A stretch of 64,000 nt of DNA, taken from assembly GCF_000971965.1 (NCBI RefSeq), contig NZ_KQ040794.1, forward strand, positions 131,150-195,149, read 5' to 3'. This document shows positions 41,101 to 44,449 of this stretch, one piece after another. This stretch comes from Paenibacillus wulumuqiensis (GTDB lineage: Bacteria > Bacillota > Bacilli > Paenibacillales > Paenibacillaceae). Made by a program: the position numbers and the translations under genes. Every line of letters starts with the position of its first letter. The first letter of the stretch is position 1. Under the pieces are notes generated by a model. It had not been told where the DNA came from and ran no database searches. It saw nothing but the letters and a program-made list of their open reading frames with translations.

Positions 41101-42638
41101 TGGAAGTGCTGGTCGTGGACGAACATGCAAGGCTCGTACCGGTCGGCGTACCAGGGGAACTCGTGATTGCCGGTAAAGGTCTGGCGAGAGGCTATCTCAA
41201 CAAGCCGGAGCTGACCGCTGTACAGTTTGCCGCCCATCCGTACAAGCCGGGCGAGCGCATTTACCGGACTGGTGATATGGCCAGATGGCTGCCGGACGGC
41301 AATATCGAATACCTGGGACGGATGGATCATCAGGTCAAAATCCGTGGTTACCGGATTGAACTGGGTGAAGTGGAATCGCAGCTGCTGCGCATTCCGGCAG
41401 TACAGGAGACCGTCGTACTGGCACTCCAGGATGCAGGCGGAAGCGCTCAACTGTGCGCCTACTTTGTCGCCAGTCAGCCGCTGAGCGCGGGAGAATTGCG
41501 CAAGGCACTGGCCGAGGAACTGCCTGCCTACATGATTCCAAGTGCCTTTATCCAGCTGGAACAGATGCCGCTGAATGTGAACGGCAAGCTGGATCGCAAA
41601 GCACTGCCTGCACCGGAGCAGCTGCTGCAATCGTCGGCAGATTACGTCGCACCGGTCACTGCGCTGGAACAGCAGCTGGCTGATATCTGGAGTGATGTGC
41701 TCGGCGTGGAACATGTCGGCATGAACGATAACTTCTTCGAACGGGGAGGACATTCACTCAAAGTACTGACGCTGATTCAGCGGATTCAGCAGGAACTGAA
41801 TATGGAGATCGGTCTGCAGACCGTATTTGCTCATCCGGTACTGAAAGACCTGCTGCTGCAGCTCGATCAGAGCGCATCCGGTGACAGCAATGCTGGAGAA
41901 GAGATGGAGATCATCCGCTTCCACAGCCGCAGTGATCGCAAAGTATTCTGCTTTCCGCCTCGGGTCGGTTACTCGCTCGGTTATTACGAGATGGCCCGTG
42001 AGCTGCAGCAGGATGCGGAAGTGATCGGTCTGGAGTTTATCGGTGACCGTCTGCAAGGTGAAGAGATGCTGGAGCAGTATGTGGATACCATTACCAATAT
42101 TCAGCAGCAAGGTCCGTATGTATTCCTGGGATATTCCCTTGGCGGCAACCTGGCCTTTGAAGTTGCCCGGGCGATGGAAGCACGCGGATACACCGTGAGC
42201 GATGTCATCATGGTCGATTCCATGCGCAAGACAGCTCCGGATGAGATGACTCCGGCAGAAATGGAGCATATCGTCGATACCGTACTGAACAGCGTAGCCG
42301 ATCAATACCGCGAATTCCTGGCGAACCCGGATGATCGCGCGGGGGTACGAAGCAAGATGCTGGTCTATTCCGCTTACCGTAACGAACTGATCAATGCCGG
42401 TGAGATCCGTGCCAATATCCATGCACTGATCGCCGAAGTGGATTGCAGCGGTTCACAGCCTACAGATCATCTGAAGTGGCAGCAGTCCACTTCCGGTCAG
42501 TACGTCGAATATCCGGTAGAGGGTACCCATGATGTACTGCTGGATTCGGAACATGTGGGAGTGAATACATCCGTTATCCGCCAAATTCTGGCGCAGACGG
42601 CTGTACAGGCTGAGCAGGAGAAGCCAATCCTGTCCTGA
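20085..42638 (+). CDS. fusA: Six-module NRPS, fusaricidin synthetase-like, with a degenerate third adenylation domain
   Basis: A 7,517-residue non-ribosomal peptide synthetase in one unbroken frame. Domain order: C-A(Thr)-T | C-A(Val)-T-E | C-(A remnant)-T | C-A(Thr)-T-E | C-A(Asn)-T-E | C-A(Ala-like)-T-TE. The N-terminal C domain follows no carrier and is of the lipo-initiation kind. Signatures, epimerase positions and the thioesterase match fusaricidin A: Thr1, D-Val2, residue 3, D-allo-Thr4, D-Asn5, D-Ala6, closed by a lactone. Module 3 has lost nearly all of its A domain (see its own entry). The P. polymyxa FusA I recall is about 7,908 residues, and the shortfall equals most of one A domain. 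AAAGGGAG lies 10 nt before ATG 20085. No transporter or phosphopantetheinyl transferase gene lies nearby. Confidence 0.95.
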   Translation: MQLYSLTNAQQRIWYTELLYPGTSASQLSATIRMTGKLDLPTFMKAINLVIRQYDAFRLRITTVEGEPRQYVVPYEEQQFECVNLEDFDSMEHMEAWLDEQKRQALPVLDACMYRFLFVRISDEEYWLNIKVHHIISDGISMVLFGNQFTDYYIEMMQGKEPVIPEDCSYIDYLTAEEEYVQSEKYAKDRAYWMDKFADIPEVTGWKSYNPMTVSTAAVREHFEVPGYLKDEIHAFCRENRISLFQLFMSSMYVYMHKMTNQQDIVIGTSLANRRTKKEKQTMGMFVSTIAERALVDKEMTVFDFVKGVARGQMSVLRHQQYPYNQLIQDLRDAHHHKDLQRLFGVSMEYRPISWVDLEGIRILTDYDFCGDEINDLVLHITEMLDEDQMILHVDYRKELFDHVEIANMVDHLGMITAQIVRYPEMTIGDVSLLSEAEQQQVLSFSKMAEADYPREQNIHGLFEQQVQRTPQHIAVQIDEQRLTYHQLNEQANRVAHQLRDRGIGADSLVGVIAERSLEMVVGMLAVLKAGGAYVPVDPEYPEERIRYILEDSGVQVVLSQAHLQAQIPFDGTWINIREAAAEGDSSNLPHVSGPRNLAYVIYTSGTTGKPKGTLIEHKNVVRLLFNDQNRFDFDDRDVWTMFHSFCFDFSVWEMYGALLYGGKLIIVPSMVAKSPESFLQLLKQEQVTILNQTPTYFYQLMQAELAHTGSELGLRQIIFGGEALSPYLLKDWHDRYPNTQLINMYGITETTVHVTYKEIGAAEIAAGKSNIGVTIPTLSAYILDEQRRLQPVGIPGELHIAGDGLARGYLNRPETTAEKFIEHPFQPGERMYRTGDLARWLPDGNLEYLGRIDHQVKIRGYRIELGEVEAQILRIPSVLETIVLARPDEQGQHLLCAYYTASEELPAAELRQQLTAAMPAYMVPSYFIQLDRMPLTSNGKLDRRALPEPVTGVQSAVEYVAPTTPEAVQLAALWQDILGVERVGMLDNFFEAGGHSLRAAQLSSRIQQQFGCVISLRDIFQAPTLESMSLLLHGQIPAVYESIAPAAKMDYYPVSSAQKRLYVLSQLEGGETSYNMPGAFMMEGPLDTEQLEAAFRALIHRHESLRTTFHLQNGEPVQHVHEQVEFAIEPIEAGEAQLEQVIEQYVRAFDLSKAPLLRVGLVSLGRERHLLLFDMHHIVSDGISIAILTEELSALYEGETLPELRIQYKDYAVWQHEQLEQERMKEMEAAWLRIFEEEIPALDLPTDYVRPAVRHFAGNRIDFAAGLAESEAIQQLTRETGTTLYMVLLAAYSVLLHKYTGQNDLVIGSPVAGRPQAELEGTIGMFVNTLAMRVRPEGTRTFRDYLAEVRETVLHAFDHQEYPFDLLVDRLQLDRDSSRNPVFDTLFVLQNMDRSERGMGDLRFTPYPQEVNVAKFDLSLNASEEADGLAFSLEYATSLYRRESIERLAAHFLKVIQSVSQNASITLNEIEIITLAEKQQIVEQFNNTTVSYPHNSTIHELFEEQAKRTPDQIALVTMDRKMTYYELEQRSAALARTLLAQGLQPEEPVAVMSTRSIEMVVALLGILRAGGAYVPVDPEYPEDRVQYMLSDGGVKLMLVQDWEMAQGDFGVTILNLHDKHAYTDGHTLPHPVGHAGALAYLMYTSGTTGRPKGVMIEHRNVVRLVRNTDYVQLDASTRILQTGSVSFDASTFEIWGALLNGGQLYLADNDVILVADQLKEAIRTWEINTMWLTSPLFNQLTQQDDHLFTGVHTLIVGGDVLSVSHVNRTLANHPELTIINGYGPTENTTFSTTHRISGPINGSVPIGRPIHNSTAYVVDKGFHLQPVGTWGELLVGGDGVGRGYLNQPEMTADKFLKDIIRPGEICYRTGDMARWLPDGTIEYKGRIDEQVKIRGYRIELPEIEAQILKLDAIREAAVVVHLDETGQKQLCAYYAAETECSPADVRQQLSQQLPGYLIPSYFVQVDRIPLTVNGKVDRRALPVPQTGVQQSGRTYTAPQTPAEQALARVWQEVLGTGPVGVHDHFFELGGDSIKAIQVSSRLLQAGYRMEMKQLFKYSTIAQLAPLLQSAVQQIDQSAVEGEMVLTPVQRWFFERNLQEPHHFNQAVMLYRAERFDESVLEQAAGALAAHHDVLRSVFTLTEQGYQAWNRTADASSLFSLSVHDLRGQEDPAGQVEQLATDIQSRMNLSEGPLMQLGIMRCDDGDHLLVAIHHLVVDGVSWRILLEDLAAAYEQAAQGQNVQLPLKTHSFREWGQALASYVNSPQMDMHRSYWLSLQEEPMAALPADHQPESLERSGSRSETIRWTAEETDQLLRKAHYAYQTETNDLLLAALGIALNSWSGQDRFLVNLEGHGREQIIPDIDITRTVGWFTTQYPFLLHANGEGSTADWIKGIKEELRRIPGKGIGYGLLTRMDDQLPADYRALAPEISFNYLGQFDQDLSNNGLELSPYSTGEAQSLRDSLEYKLDLNGAVVDGQLELTITYHGGQYESSTIQQLAGQLEHSLREVLQHCLAQEYRELTLSDIMAKGISNNELEELVQHTRSIGEIQNIYNLTPMQKGMLFHHLLEPQDGAYFEQAAFDVKGSFQPEAFGRSMDLLVSRHDILRTNFHTDWGTEPLQIVFRDRPAEQVYEDIRGMDENAQAEYMQTFAARDKARGFDLAAGSLLRISILRTGEESFRLIWSFHHIIMDGWCIPLITREVFDYYFAYIEGKEPELSDVPPYSEYIQWLEQQDHQAAAGYWSRYLEGYRSRTLLPTIAAPSARAASTESGYIAEQLKYSAGESLTAQLEQAAREHGVTLNILMQSVWGVALQRYNHTRDVVYGTVVSGRPAEIHGVEQMIGLFINTIPVRVQTVPGMTFPQLMKQQQEQYVDAQPYSTHPLFEIQANTGQKQELVSHILVFENYPVEQEMEQAGGEKSTFEIQDAELQEQTSYDFNLIVLPGRDMQLMFQYNAAVYSSEDIERMQQHVVCLLEQVAARPQIAVDELSLIDGEQYQLPAWKLAAEYPQSSLLSRLSALEHNAEQEQAYELVIVDRQQRHQPVGVMGELCIAVEALSDDAVGQHIRTLEQSNHPLHDGEQVYHTGELARLLPDGTIEYMGLLADLELAGSAVPEAAAFQAPRTETEIALAAIWQDILGVDKIGATDNFFDLGGHSLRVALMASRIRKELHREIKLREVFEAPTIAELALVLDGQEQQSTADIPAATAREYYPLSSAQKRLFILGQMENGKVSYNMPGVMQVDGPLDRTRLEEAFRDLIRRHTSLRTRFITVEGEPVQQILEQVPFAINCETASEEQAEQFISQFVRPFDLAQAPLLRVGLIQLAEERHLLLFDMHHIISDGVSMNILIEEVVRYYHGEQPAPLSIQYVDYAVWQQERIHSEAMRQQEAYWLETFRGSLPVLDLPTDEVRPAVRDFAGHTISFRIDSEMSRSLHELAAQTGSTLFMVMLAAYKTMLHKYTGQEDIVVGSPVAGRPYDNLQEMIGMFVGTLPLRTYPEGKKSFADYVQEVKDIALQAFDHQEYPFEELVEKLNIPRDLSRNALFDTMFVLQNMEQTERTIQGLQFTPYELSHPAAKFDLTLTVTESDDALECTLEYATSLYKQETIERMAGHFVQLIQFAIRQPDAPLAELDMVTPAEKALLMLQSAGLPADYPREESIHSLFTVQASRTPEAVAVRLNDQLLTYGELDERTNALARRLRQLGVERDHLVAVVADRSLEMIVGMIAILKAGGAYVPVDADYPEERIRFMLEDSGSQLLLLRGELRHQFAHFTGTMIELDDAASYSESAAPLQSISRPEDLAYVIYTSGTTGKPKGTLIEHRNVVRLLFNDRNLFDFGPGDTWTLFHSCCFDFSVWEMYGALLYGGCLVIVPAMTAKSPEQFLQLLKDRQVTVLNQTPTYFYQLMQEELGHTGSDLGLRMIIFGGEALSPALLGEWRSRYPHVQLINMYGITETTVHVTYKEITETEIALGRSNIGTTIPTLGAYILNEQRHLQPIGIAGEMYITGDGLARGYLNRPETTAEKFIEHAFVPGERMYRSGDLARWLPDGSIEYLGRIDHQVKIRGYRIELGEVESRLLQVDAVREAVVIAHTEASGQKSLAAYFTADIPLTASTLRSEMANELPGYMIPSYFVQMEQMPLTPNGKLDRRALPQPEAGVWTGAAYEAPRTPAEEALAQVWQGILRTQQIGIHDHFFDLGGDSIKAIQISSRLFQVGYKLEIKDLFKYPTIAELSPHLQAAGRMAEQGEITGAAELLPIQHWFFERHLAEPHHYNHAIMLHRADRFEEQPLRMTMDAVVKHHDALRMIFRKGEHGYTAWNRSAGEGALYTLNTLDIRSAADPEEMIRSEANRVQSSFDLTHGPLVQMTLFQAMDGDHLLIVIHHLVVDGVSWRILFEDIATGYEQALNGQTVALPQKTDSYRLWANELAEYAAGSALEQERSYWNAVSGGYIAPLPKDYDASPGTVADSESVQVSWSAEDTELLLRQANRAYYTETNDLLLTALGMALRDWAGTEQVLINLEGHGREMILPDMDITRTVGWFTTQYPVALHVPEHVDISPLIRQVKETLRAVPEKGIGYGLLKYMNDQGLAADAAEPEVSFNYLGQFDQDLDNNALSMSRYSVGESLGSQTPLHYALDLNGMIAEGQLSISIMYSRNQYQPERIRQLADMLKSRLTMVIRHCAVQEQPQLTPSDLLFKGLTITQLDRLLERTSSAGELEDVYQLTPMQKGMLFHSLMEPDSVTYFEQASFELRGQVNVEAFRGSLQALMSRHAILRTSFYSNIHDEPLQVVFRTREMPVDYMDLRSLSREEQQQRMQQYEAQDMQRGFRLDTDPLMRATIFHLDHGCRVLWSFHHIIMDGWCIPIVTGEIFTHYTALCQHQQAELPPAPQYSTYIEWLNRMDQDAASSYWQHYLADYEGHTLLPETAKTSGGAYVLEEQILQLGSELTARLDQIARQHQVTVNTLLQSAWGIILQQYNRSRDAVFGGVVSGRPAAIPGIEDMVGLFINTVPVRVQSLADDTFTGIMRRVQEQSLAGGSYDTYPLYEIQNYTEQKQDLISHIMIFENYPLDEQVEQSGNEDADALEVADFQMFEQTNYDFNLIVIPGQDIRICLRYNASVYQQDTIARTRGHLLQLLEQVAAQPEIPVDQLALITPAEQQMLLETWRGMDADYPADHCIHHLFEEQVRRTPDAIAAVCGERCMTFRELDEQSNRLANYLAARGLGKGNTVGLLLDRSPELIVSILAVLKQGAVFIPIDPEYPQDRTEYILQDSGVQILLTQRHLNGTVAFDGLTLEVDQPASYSDNAERPDVQVVHEDLIYMIYTSGTTGKPKGTMITHRGLLNYIWWAEKMYTDGTAMSFPLYSSISFDLTYTSIFTPLITGGQIVIYDAADKIGVIQQIVRENAVDILKLTPTHLSFFKDIQLPEQCRIRKFIVGGENLNTQLAHAIYEMYNGDVDIYNEYGPTETVVGCMIYRYDPATDQGESVPIGLPADNFNIYLLNEQMQLVPVGVGGEMYISGDGVAPGYLNRPELTAERFMDDPFVPGRRMYRAGDLARRLPSGAIEYLGRMDHQVKIRGYRIELGEVEARLLDLPTVEETIVVAWKDPAGQTSLCAYFVADREWTISELREQLARELPSYMIPSYFVQLDRMPLTPNGKLDRKALPDPDLSTLSSSTAYVAPRNEAEQALAEVWQSTLGTAAVGIHDHFFELGGDSIKAIQVSSRLLNLGYKLEIKNLFTFPTIAELAPQLSQVRHTADQSEVTGEVRLTPAQQWLFEHQQQDLHHFNQSVMLYYPGHMNTAALEKAIVKMTHHHDALRTVIRMQDGQRTSWNRSIQEGPFHTLEIVDIASASDPESAAAAHAQRIQESLSITEGPLMKLALFQDTDGDHLLIVIHHLVVDGISWRILLEDLENGYEQACRGESIKLPQKTDSYRAWADGIALYADSEQAEVDRRYWSQLPDQFAELPKDEDHPVLHVQDSESVTVEWSREVTAQFLKKAYRAYNTEANDLLLTALGMAVRQWSGIEQVAIILEGHGREELVPDLDISRTVGWFTSQYPVVLDMSELEPGAAIKTIKEGLRRIPNKGAGYGILKYMSVNESQWTNRREPEIAFNYLGQFDDGQTDGLLQMSTYPTGREVSGQMIQHQALNMNGLIADDVLKLTISYNNRQYRKETIDRLASLLQQCFSQVIEHCVSRQRTSLTPHDVLLKEATLELIEALEVQTASIGEMENMYSLTPMQKGMLFHNLLDSRSEVYFEQGRFELQGSFDIADFERSFNHMIQRHAILRTNFYSGYHDLPVQVVFRDRPVRIAYEDLRSWSGHEQQLQIDALMTKDKQKGFDLARDPLLRVTVMQTADDCHLLLWSFHHIIMDGWCMPLVIQEVFDTYAALHEGREPELPDTVPYSRYIQWLDERGEAEASAYWKEYLSGYDRQTLIPQARLQGQSKQYQSEKMEFALGTALTERLEQLAKRHRVTMNILMQSAWGLVLQRYNASRDVVFGSVVSGRPAEIQGIESMIGLFINTVPVRVQALEEDSFADMLVRQQQLYVQGHDYDFYPLYEVQARSDQKQELISHIMVFENYPVQEELDERQVGGKSGFEITDVQMFEQTNYDFNLIVMPGSNLQVLYRYNGIVYEQESIEQIQAHLVQILEEVAADPAMPVNRLDMMTTAEQSMILDQWNDTAAPIRTDSTLYSVLEEQAARMPDHPALISGSQELTYDELNRRANALARTLRASGVTPDQPVAIMLERSLDMMVGILAILKAGGAYVPVDPEFPEERIRYMLEDSGAQLMLTRAAWQNLIPLAHIQLVDIDDAASYAADESNLEPLSRPEHLAYIIYTSGSTGQPKGVMIEHRSAVNLLDQLQADYPMQPGDRFLQKTTITFDFSIPELFSWFFGPGTLVILPPGDDKNPAALLEAIEKQRITHLNLVPSMLQILVQQLKVSGRDSMRSLKYLFACGEILPARLVGEYYKVSPHGRLENIYGPTEATVYATRYTTTPTTAALPLVPVGKPYGNMEVLVVDEHARLVPVGVPGELVIAGKGLARGYLNKPELTAVQFAAHPYKPGERIYRTGDMARWLPDGNIEYLGRMDHQVKIRGYRIELGEVESQLLRIPAVQETVVLALQDAGGSAQLCAYFVASQPLSAGELRKALAEELPAYMIPSAFIQLEQMPLNVNGKLDRKALPAPEQLLQSSADYVAPVTALEQQLADIWSDVLGVEHVGMNDNFFERGGHSLKVLTLIQRIQQELNMEIGLQTVFAHPVLKDLLLQLDQSASGDSNAGEEMEIIRFHSRSDRKVFCFPPRVGYSLGYYEMARELQQDAEVIGLEFIGDRLQGEEMLEQYVDTITNIQQQGPYVFLGYSLGGNLAFEVARAMEARGYTVSDVIMVDSMRKTAPDEMTPAEMEHIVDTVLNSVADQYREFLANPDDRAGVRSKMLVYSAYRNELINAGEIRANIHALIAEVDCSGSQPTDHLKWQQSTSGQYVEYPVEGTHDVLLDSEHVGVNTSVIRQILAQTAVQAEQEKPILS
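23235..27690 (+). other. NRPS module 2: C - A(Val) - T - E
   Basis: LCL-type C domain (HHIVSDG, residues 1177-1183). A domain at about 1487-1984 with code DAFWIGGTFK, the valine code. Carrier Ser2033 in GGDSI, the GGDS form usual before an epimerase. Epimerization domain at about 2079-2525 with HHLVVDG (2213-2219) and FNYLGQFD. D-Val is expected. Confidence 0.9.
27735..29665 (+). other. NRPS module 3: C - degenerate A - T
   Basis: DCL-type C domain (about residues 2551-2989; HHIIMDGW from 2686), correct for receiving D-Val from module 2. The carrier domain is intact (about 3121-3194; Ser3154 in LGGHSL). Only about 130 residues stand between them, where the sister modules have about 500. Without an epimerase it would present an L-residue; in fusaricidins this position is Tyr, Phe, Val or Ile. 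Confidence 0.9.
29060..29440 (+). pseudogene. Remnant of the module 3 adenylation domain
   Basis: About residues 2992-3118. A faded start (AAEYPQSSLLSRL, compare DYPREQNIHGLF) jumps straight to VDRQQRHQPVGVMGELCIA and VYHTGELARLLPDGTIEYMG, which are collinear with A6-A7 of the sister domains. It then jumps to the carrier linker. The P-loop (A3), substrate pocket (A4-A5), hinge (A8) and catalytic Lys (A10) are all absent, and A7 YRTGD has become YHTGE. At least two in-frame deletions plus substitutions are needed, so this is old decay or remodelling inside a frame that stays open. It cannot adenylate an amino acid. Confidence 0.9.
29700..34175 (+). other. NRPS module 4: C - A(Thr) - T - E
   Basis: LCL-type C domain (HHIISDG, residues 3334-3340), that is, built for an L-configured donor from module 3. 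A domain at about 3649-4151 with code DFWNIGMVHK (Thr). Carrier Ser4196 in GGDSI. Epimerase at about 4244-4696 with HHLVVDG from residue 4376. Epimerised L-Thr gives D-allo-Thr. Confidence 0.9.
34220..38715 (+). other. NRPS module 5: C - A(Asn) - T - E
   Basis: DCL-type C domain (HHIIMDG from residue 4847). A domain at about 5159-5659 with code DLTKIGEVGK, one conservative change from the usual Asn code DLTKLGEVGK. Carrier Ser5707. Epimerase at about 5756-6206 with HHLVVDG from residue 5887. D-Asn is expected. Confidence 0.9.
38750..42638 (+). other. NRPS module 6: C - A(Ala-like) - T - thioesterase
   Basis: DCL-type C domain (HHIIMDG from residue 6358). A domain at about 6669-7177 with P-loop YTSGSTGQPKG and code DFPNFCIVYK, which I recall as that of the last fusaricidin module, for alanine. 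Carrier Ser7224 in GGHSL. There is no epimerase although fusaricidin ends in D-Ala, so the A domain would have to take D-Ala itself. The type I thioesterase (about 7281-7506) has nucleophile Ser7351 in GYSLGG and His7482 in GTHDVLL and should release a macrolactone. Confidence 0.85.
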
Positions 42639-42764
42639 CCGTTGATAGTAAACCAATTCATGGATACCGATGTTTGAACAGGTATTTCGGCGCCGAACCG
42701 TATGGGACTGTATAGCGATCCCATGCAGTGAAGCTGACATTATCACAGGACCGTATGTGAACAC

Positions 42765-42812
42765 AAAAAGGAACACGCTGGGCTTCAGTCAAACCCAGCG
42801 TATTCCTTTTTT
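42765..42812. terminator. Bidirectional intrinsic terminator after fusA
   Basis: AAAAAGGAACACGCTGGG pairs with CCCAGCGTATTCCTTTTTT (one mismatch). T-runs on both strands let it end fusA on the plus strand and the convergent hydrolase on the minus strand. Confidence 0.85.
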
Positions 42813-42868
42813 ACGTTCGCTTCCAAAAGATTTTCCAATTTGGAATTCGGTGATATTCAGCTGTCTGA

Positions 42869-43957
42869 TCAGGAAGAGGCGGCAGCCGCTCCTTTGCTGC
42901 CGCCAGCAGGGGATTTCTCCCGGATCTCTGCCAGCAGCTCTTCAATCACCCGGATAACCAGCTTAGGCTGATCATGAATAATCATGTGCTCACTTTTCTT
43001 GGCTATAATCAGTTTGCTGTTATGAGAAATGGAAAGCATCTCGCGCTGCCCAATCTGCCAGCTCCTCTCAATCTTGTCGTTCGCTTCTTCGCTGATCCCA
43101 AAGCGAGTCAAATCCTGTTCCTGGCCACGGGCAATCACCCGGACCGGCAGATCACCAAGATTTTGATTGCGGATGGCATCTTCGGTTGTACTGGCAAGCT
43201 TTCCTTCTTCGGAGACGGCTTTAAAGTATTTCGGCGACGCCACCACATTGACGAAATCCTTACGGTCTTCCGGCTCGACCCTTCCGGTCAGCATGAAGTT
43301 GGGGAACAGGCGGAAAGCCCCTACCTCCGTCAGGAAAATGGAAATATACGGAGACGGTGTGGAACTGCCGGCATGTTCCTCTTTATAGATCGGCTCTGTA
43401 CGCTCTGCATCATTCTCCGGCCGGGCATCGATCAATACCATGCCTGCTATTTCATCCGGATACGTCTGGGCGAACAGCCGGGTATACATGCCGCCGAGTG
43501 AGTGACCGGCGAGCAGATAGGGACCGCGAATATCGGCTTTTTGCAGGGCGGTGTGCAGCTCCTTGACGATATTCTGTCCGGTACGCGGCAGCGGGCTGCT
43601 GTCACTCCAGGCATAGCCTGCACGGTCATAGGTGACGACGGTAGCGCCTGTAGAGGCTGCCAGCTGCTCGGGAATCTGCCTCCAGGACAGACTGGACTCT
43701 CCGCTGCCAGCTTCCAGCAGGATGGTCGGTGATCCGCTACCATAAGTGTGCACATGCAGCCGGTAACCGTTAATGTCGATCATTTTGCCGGGCGGCGGAT
43801 AGCTCGCCTGGGATTGCCTGGAAGCGATATGTTCATAAATGAATCCTGCTGCCAGCAGCAGAATGATCACTCCAACCAGCGAAATAAAAGTGCGGAGGAG
43901 GATCTTTTTCCAGGAGCGTCCGCTTTTGCGGGGTTCTGCAGAGTTGGATGTTTTCAT
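42869..43957 (-). CDS. Membrane-anchored alpha/beta hydrolase
   Basis: A 362-residue protein with one N-terminal membrane helix (LLRTFISLVGVIILLLAAG) and an alpha/beta hydrolase domain facing outward. Nucleophile Ser in AGHSLGGMYTRLF, oxyanion region LEAGSGESS, His in SEHMIIHDQP. ATG 43957 is chosen; an in-frame ATG at 43996 lacks a ribosome site. It is convergent with fusA and shares its terminator, so it is not part of the lipopeptide operon, though a role in handling esters or lactones cannot be excluded. Confidence 0.75.
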   Translation of the reverse strand: MKTSNSAEPRKSGRSWKKILLRTFISLVGVIILLLAAGFIYEHIASRQSQASYPPPGKMIDINGYRLHVHTYGSGSPTILLEAGSGESSLSWRQIPEQLAASTGATVVTYDRAGYAWSDSSPLPRTGQNIVKELHTALQKADIRGPYLLAGHSLGGMYTRLFAQTYPDEIAGMVLIDARPENDAERTEPIYKEEHAGSSTPSPYISIFLTEVGAFRLFPNFMLTGRVEPEDRKDFVNVVASPKYFKAVSEEGKLASTTEDAIRNQNLGDLPVRVIARGQEQDLTRFGISEEANDKIERSWQIGQREMLSISHNSKLIIAKKSEHMIIHDQPKLVIRVIEELLAEIREKSPAGGSKGAAAASS

Positions 43958-44294
43958 GAGTAGGGTAATCCTTTCCTTCAATAATAGGCATTGCAAACAG
44001 GCGTTGCAGAAAGCACGAAGACGTTACAGATCGATAGTGAACTTTGAATATCGACAAAAGCCTTACAGATCCGTAGAGGTTCCATGGATACAACCTTTGT
44101 GCTTTTTTAAAATGTCCACAACCTCTACTCGTATATTGGACAGGAAGAGGAATTTTTAACTACTTATTCAGCATAATCGCCCAATATCAATCTCTGGGTG
44201 GAGTCACAAAAGGAATAGGAAGCGTAAAGGAGGAGTTCTTTTCGTTTGGTGTGAGAATTTTGTGGTTAAATCAGCAAAGGGAACAAGCTGGATT

Positions 44295-44361
44295 TTGTTT
44301 TTGCGGCGCAAAGGTGTATACTTGTAAAGTAGTGAGAAACCGTAACTTACTTATTAGTTAC
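44295..44361 (+). promoter_or_regulatory. Promoter and inverted-repeat operator of the alcohol dehydrogenase
   Basis: TTGTTT (44295-44300), 16 bp, TATACT (44317-44322). Twenty bases after the -10 comes GTAACT (44342-44347), 8 bp, AGTTAC (44356-44361), an inverted repeat over the start-site region. Such GTAACT/AGTTAC operators are typical of MarR/HxlR-type redox regulators. The regulator gene is not in this window. Confidence 0.5.
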
Positions 44362-44449
44362 TATCAATATTCTGATCTCCAAACCTGAATGAGTGTGTTT
44401 CTCACGGAGTTCCCCAAATCTTATATCCTGTAAGGGAGGCTATTCTCAG

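Noticed and set aside
39729-41753. 674-codon minus-strand open frame inside fusA, with similar long antisense frames at 21111-23072, 35910-37325 and 16839-18371
   Set aside because: They lie opposite strongly coding NRPS or TPP sequence, have no domain signatures or ribosome sites, and recur at matching places in repeated domains, as expected from GC-biased codon use.
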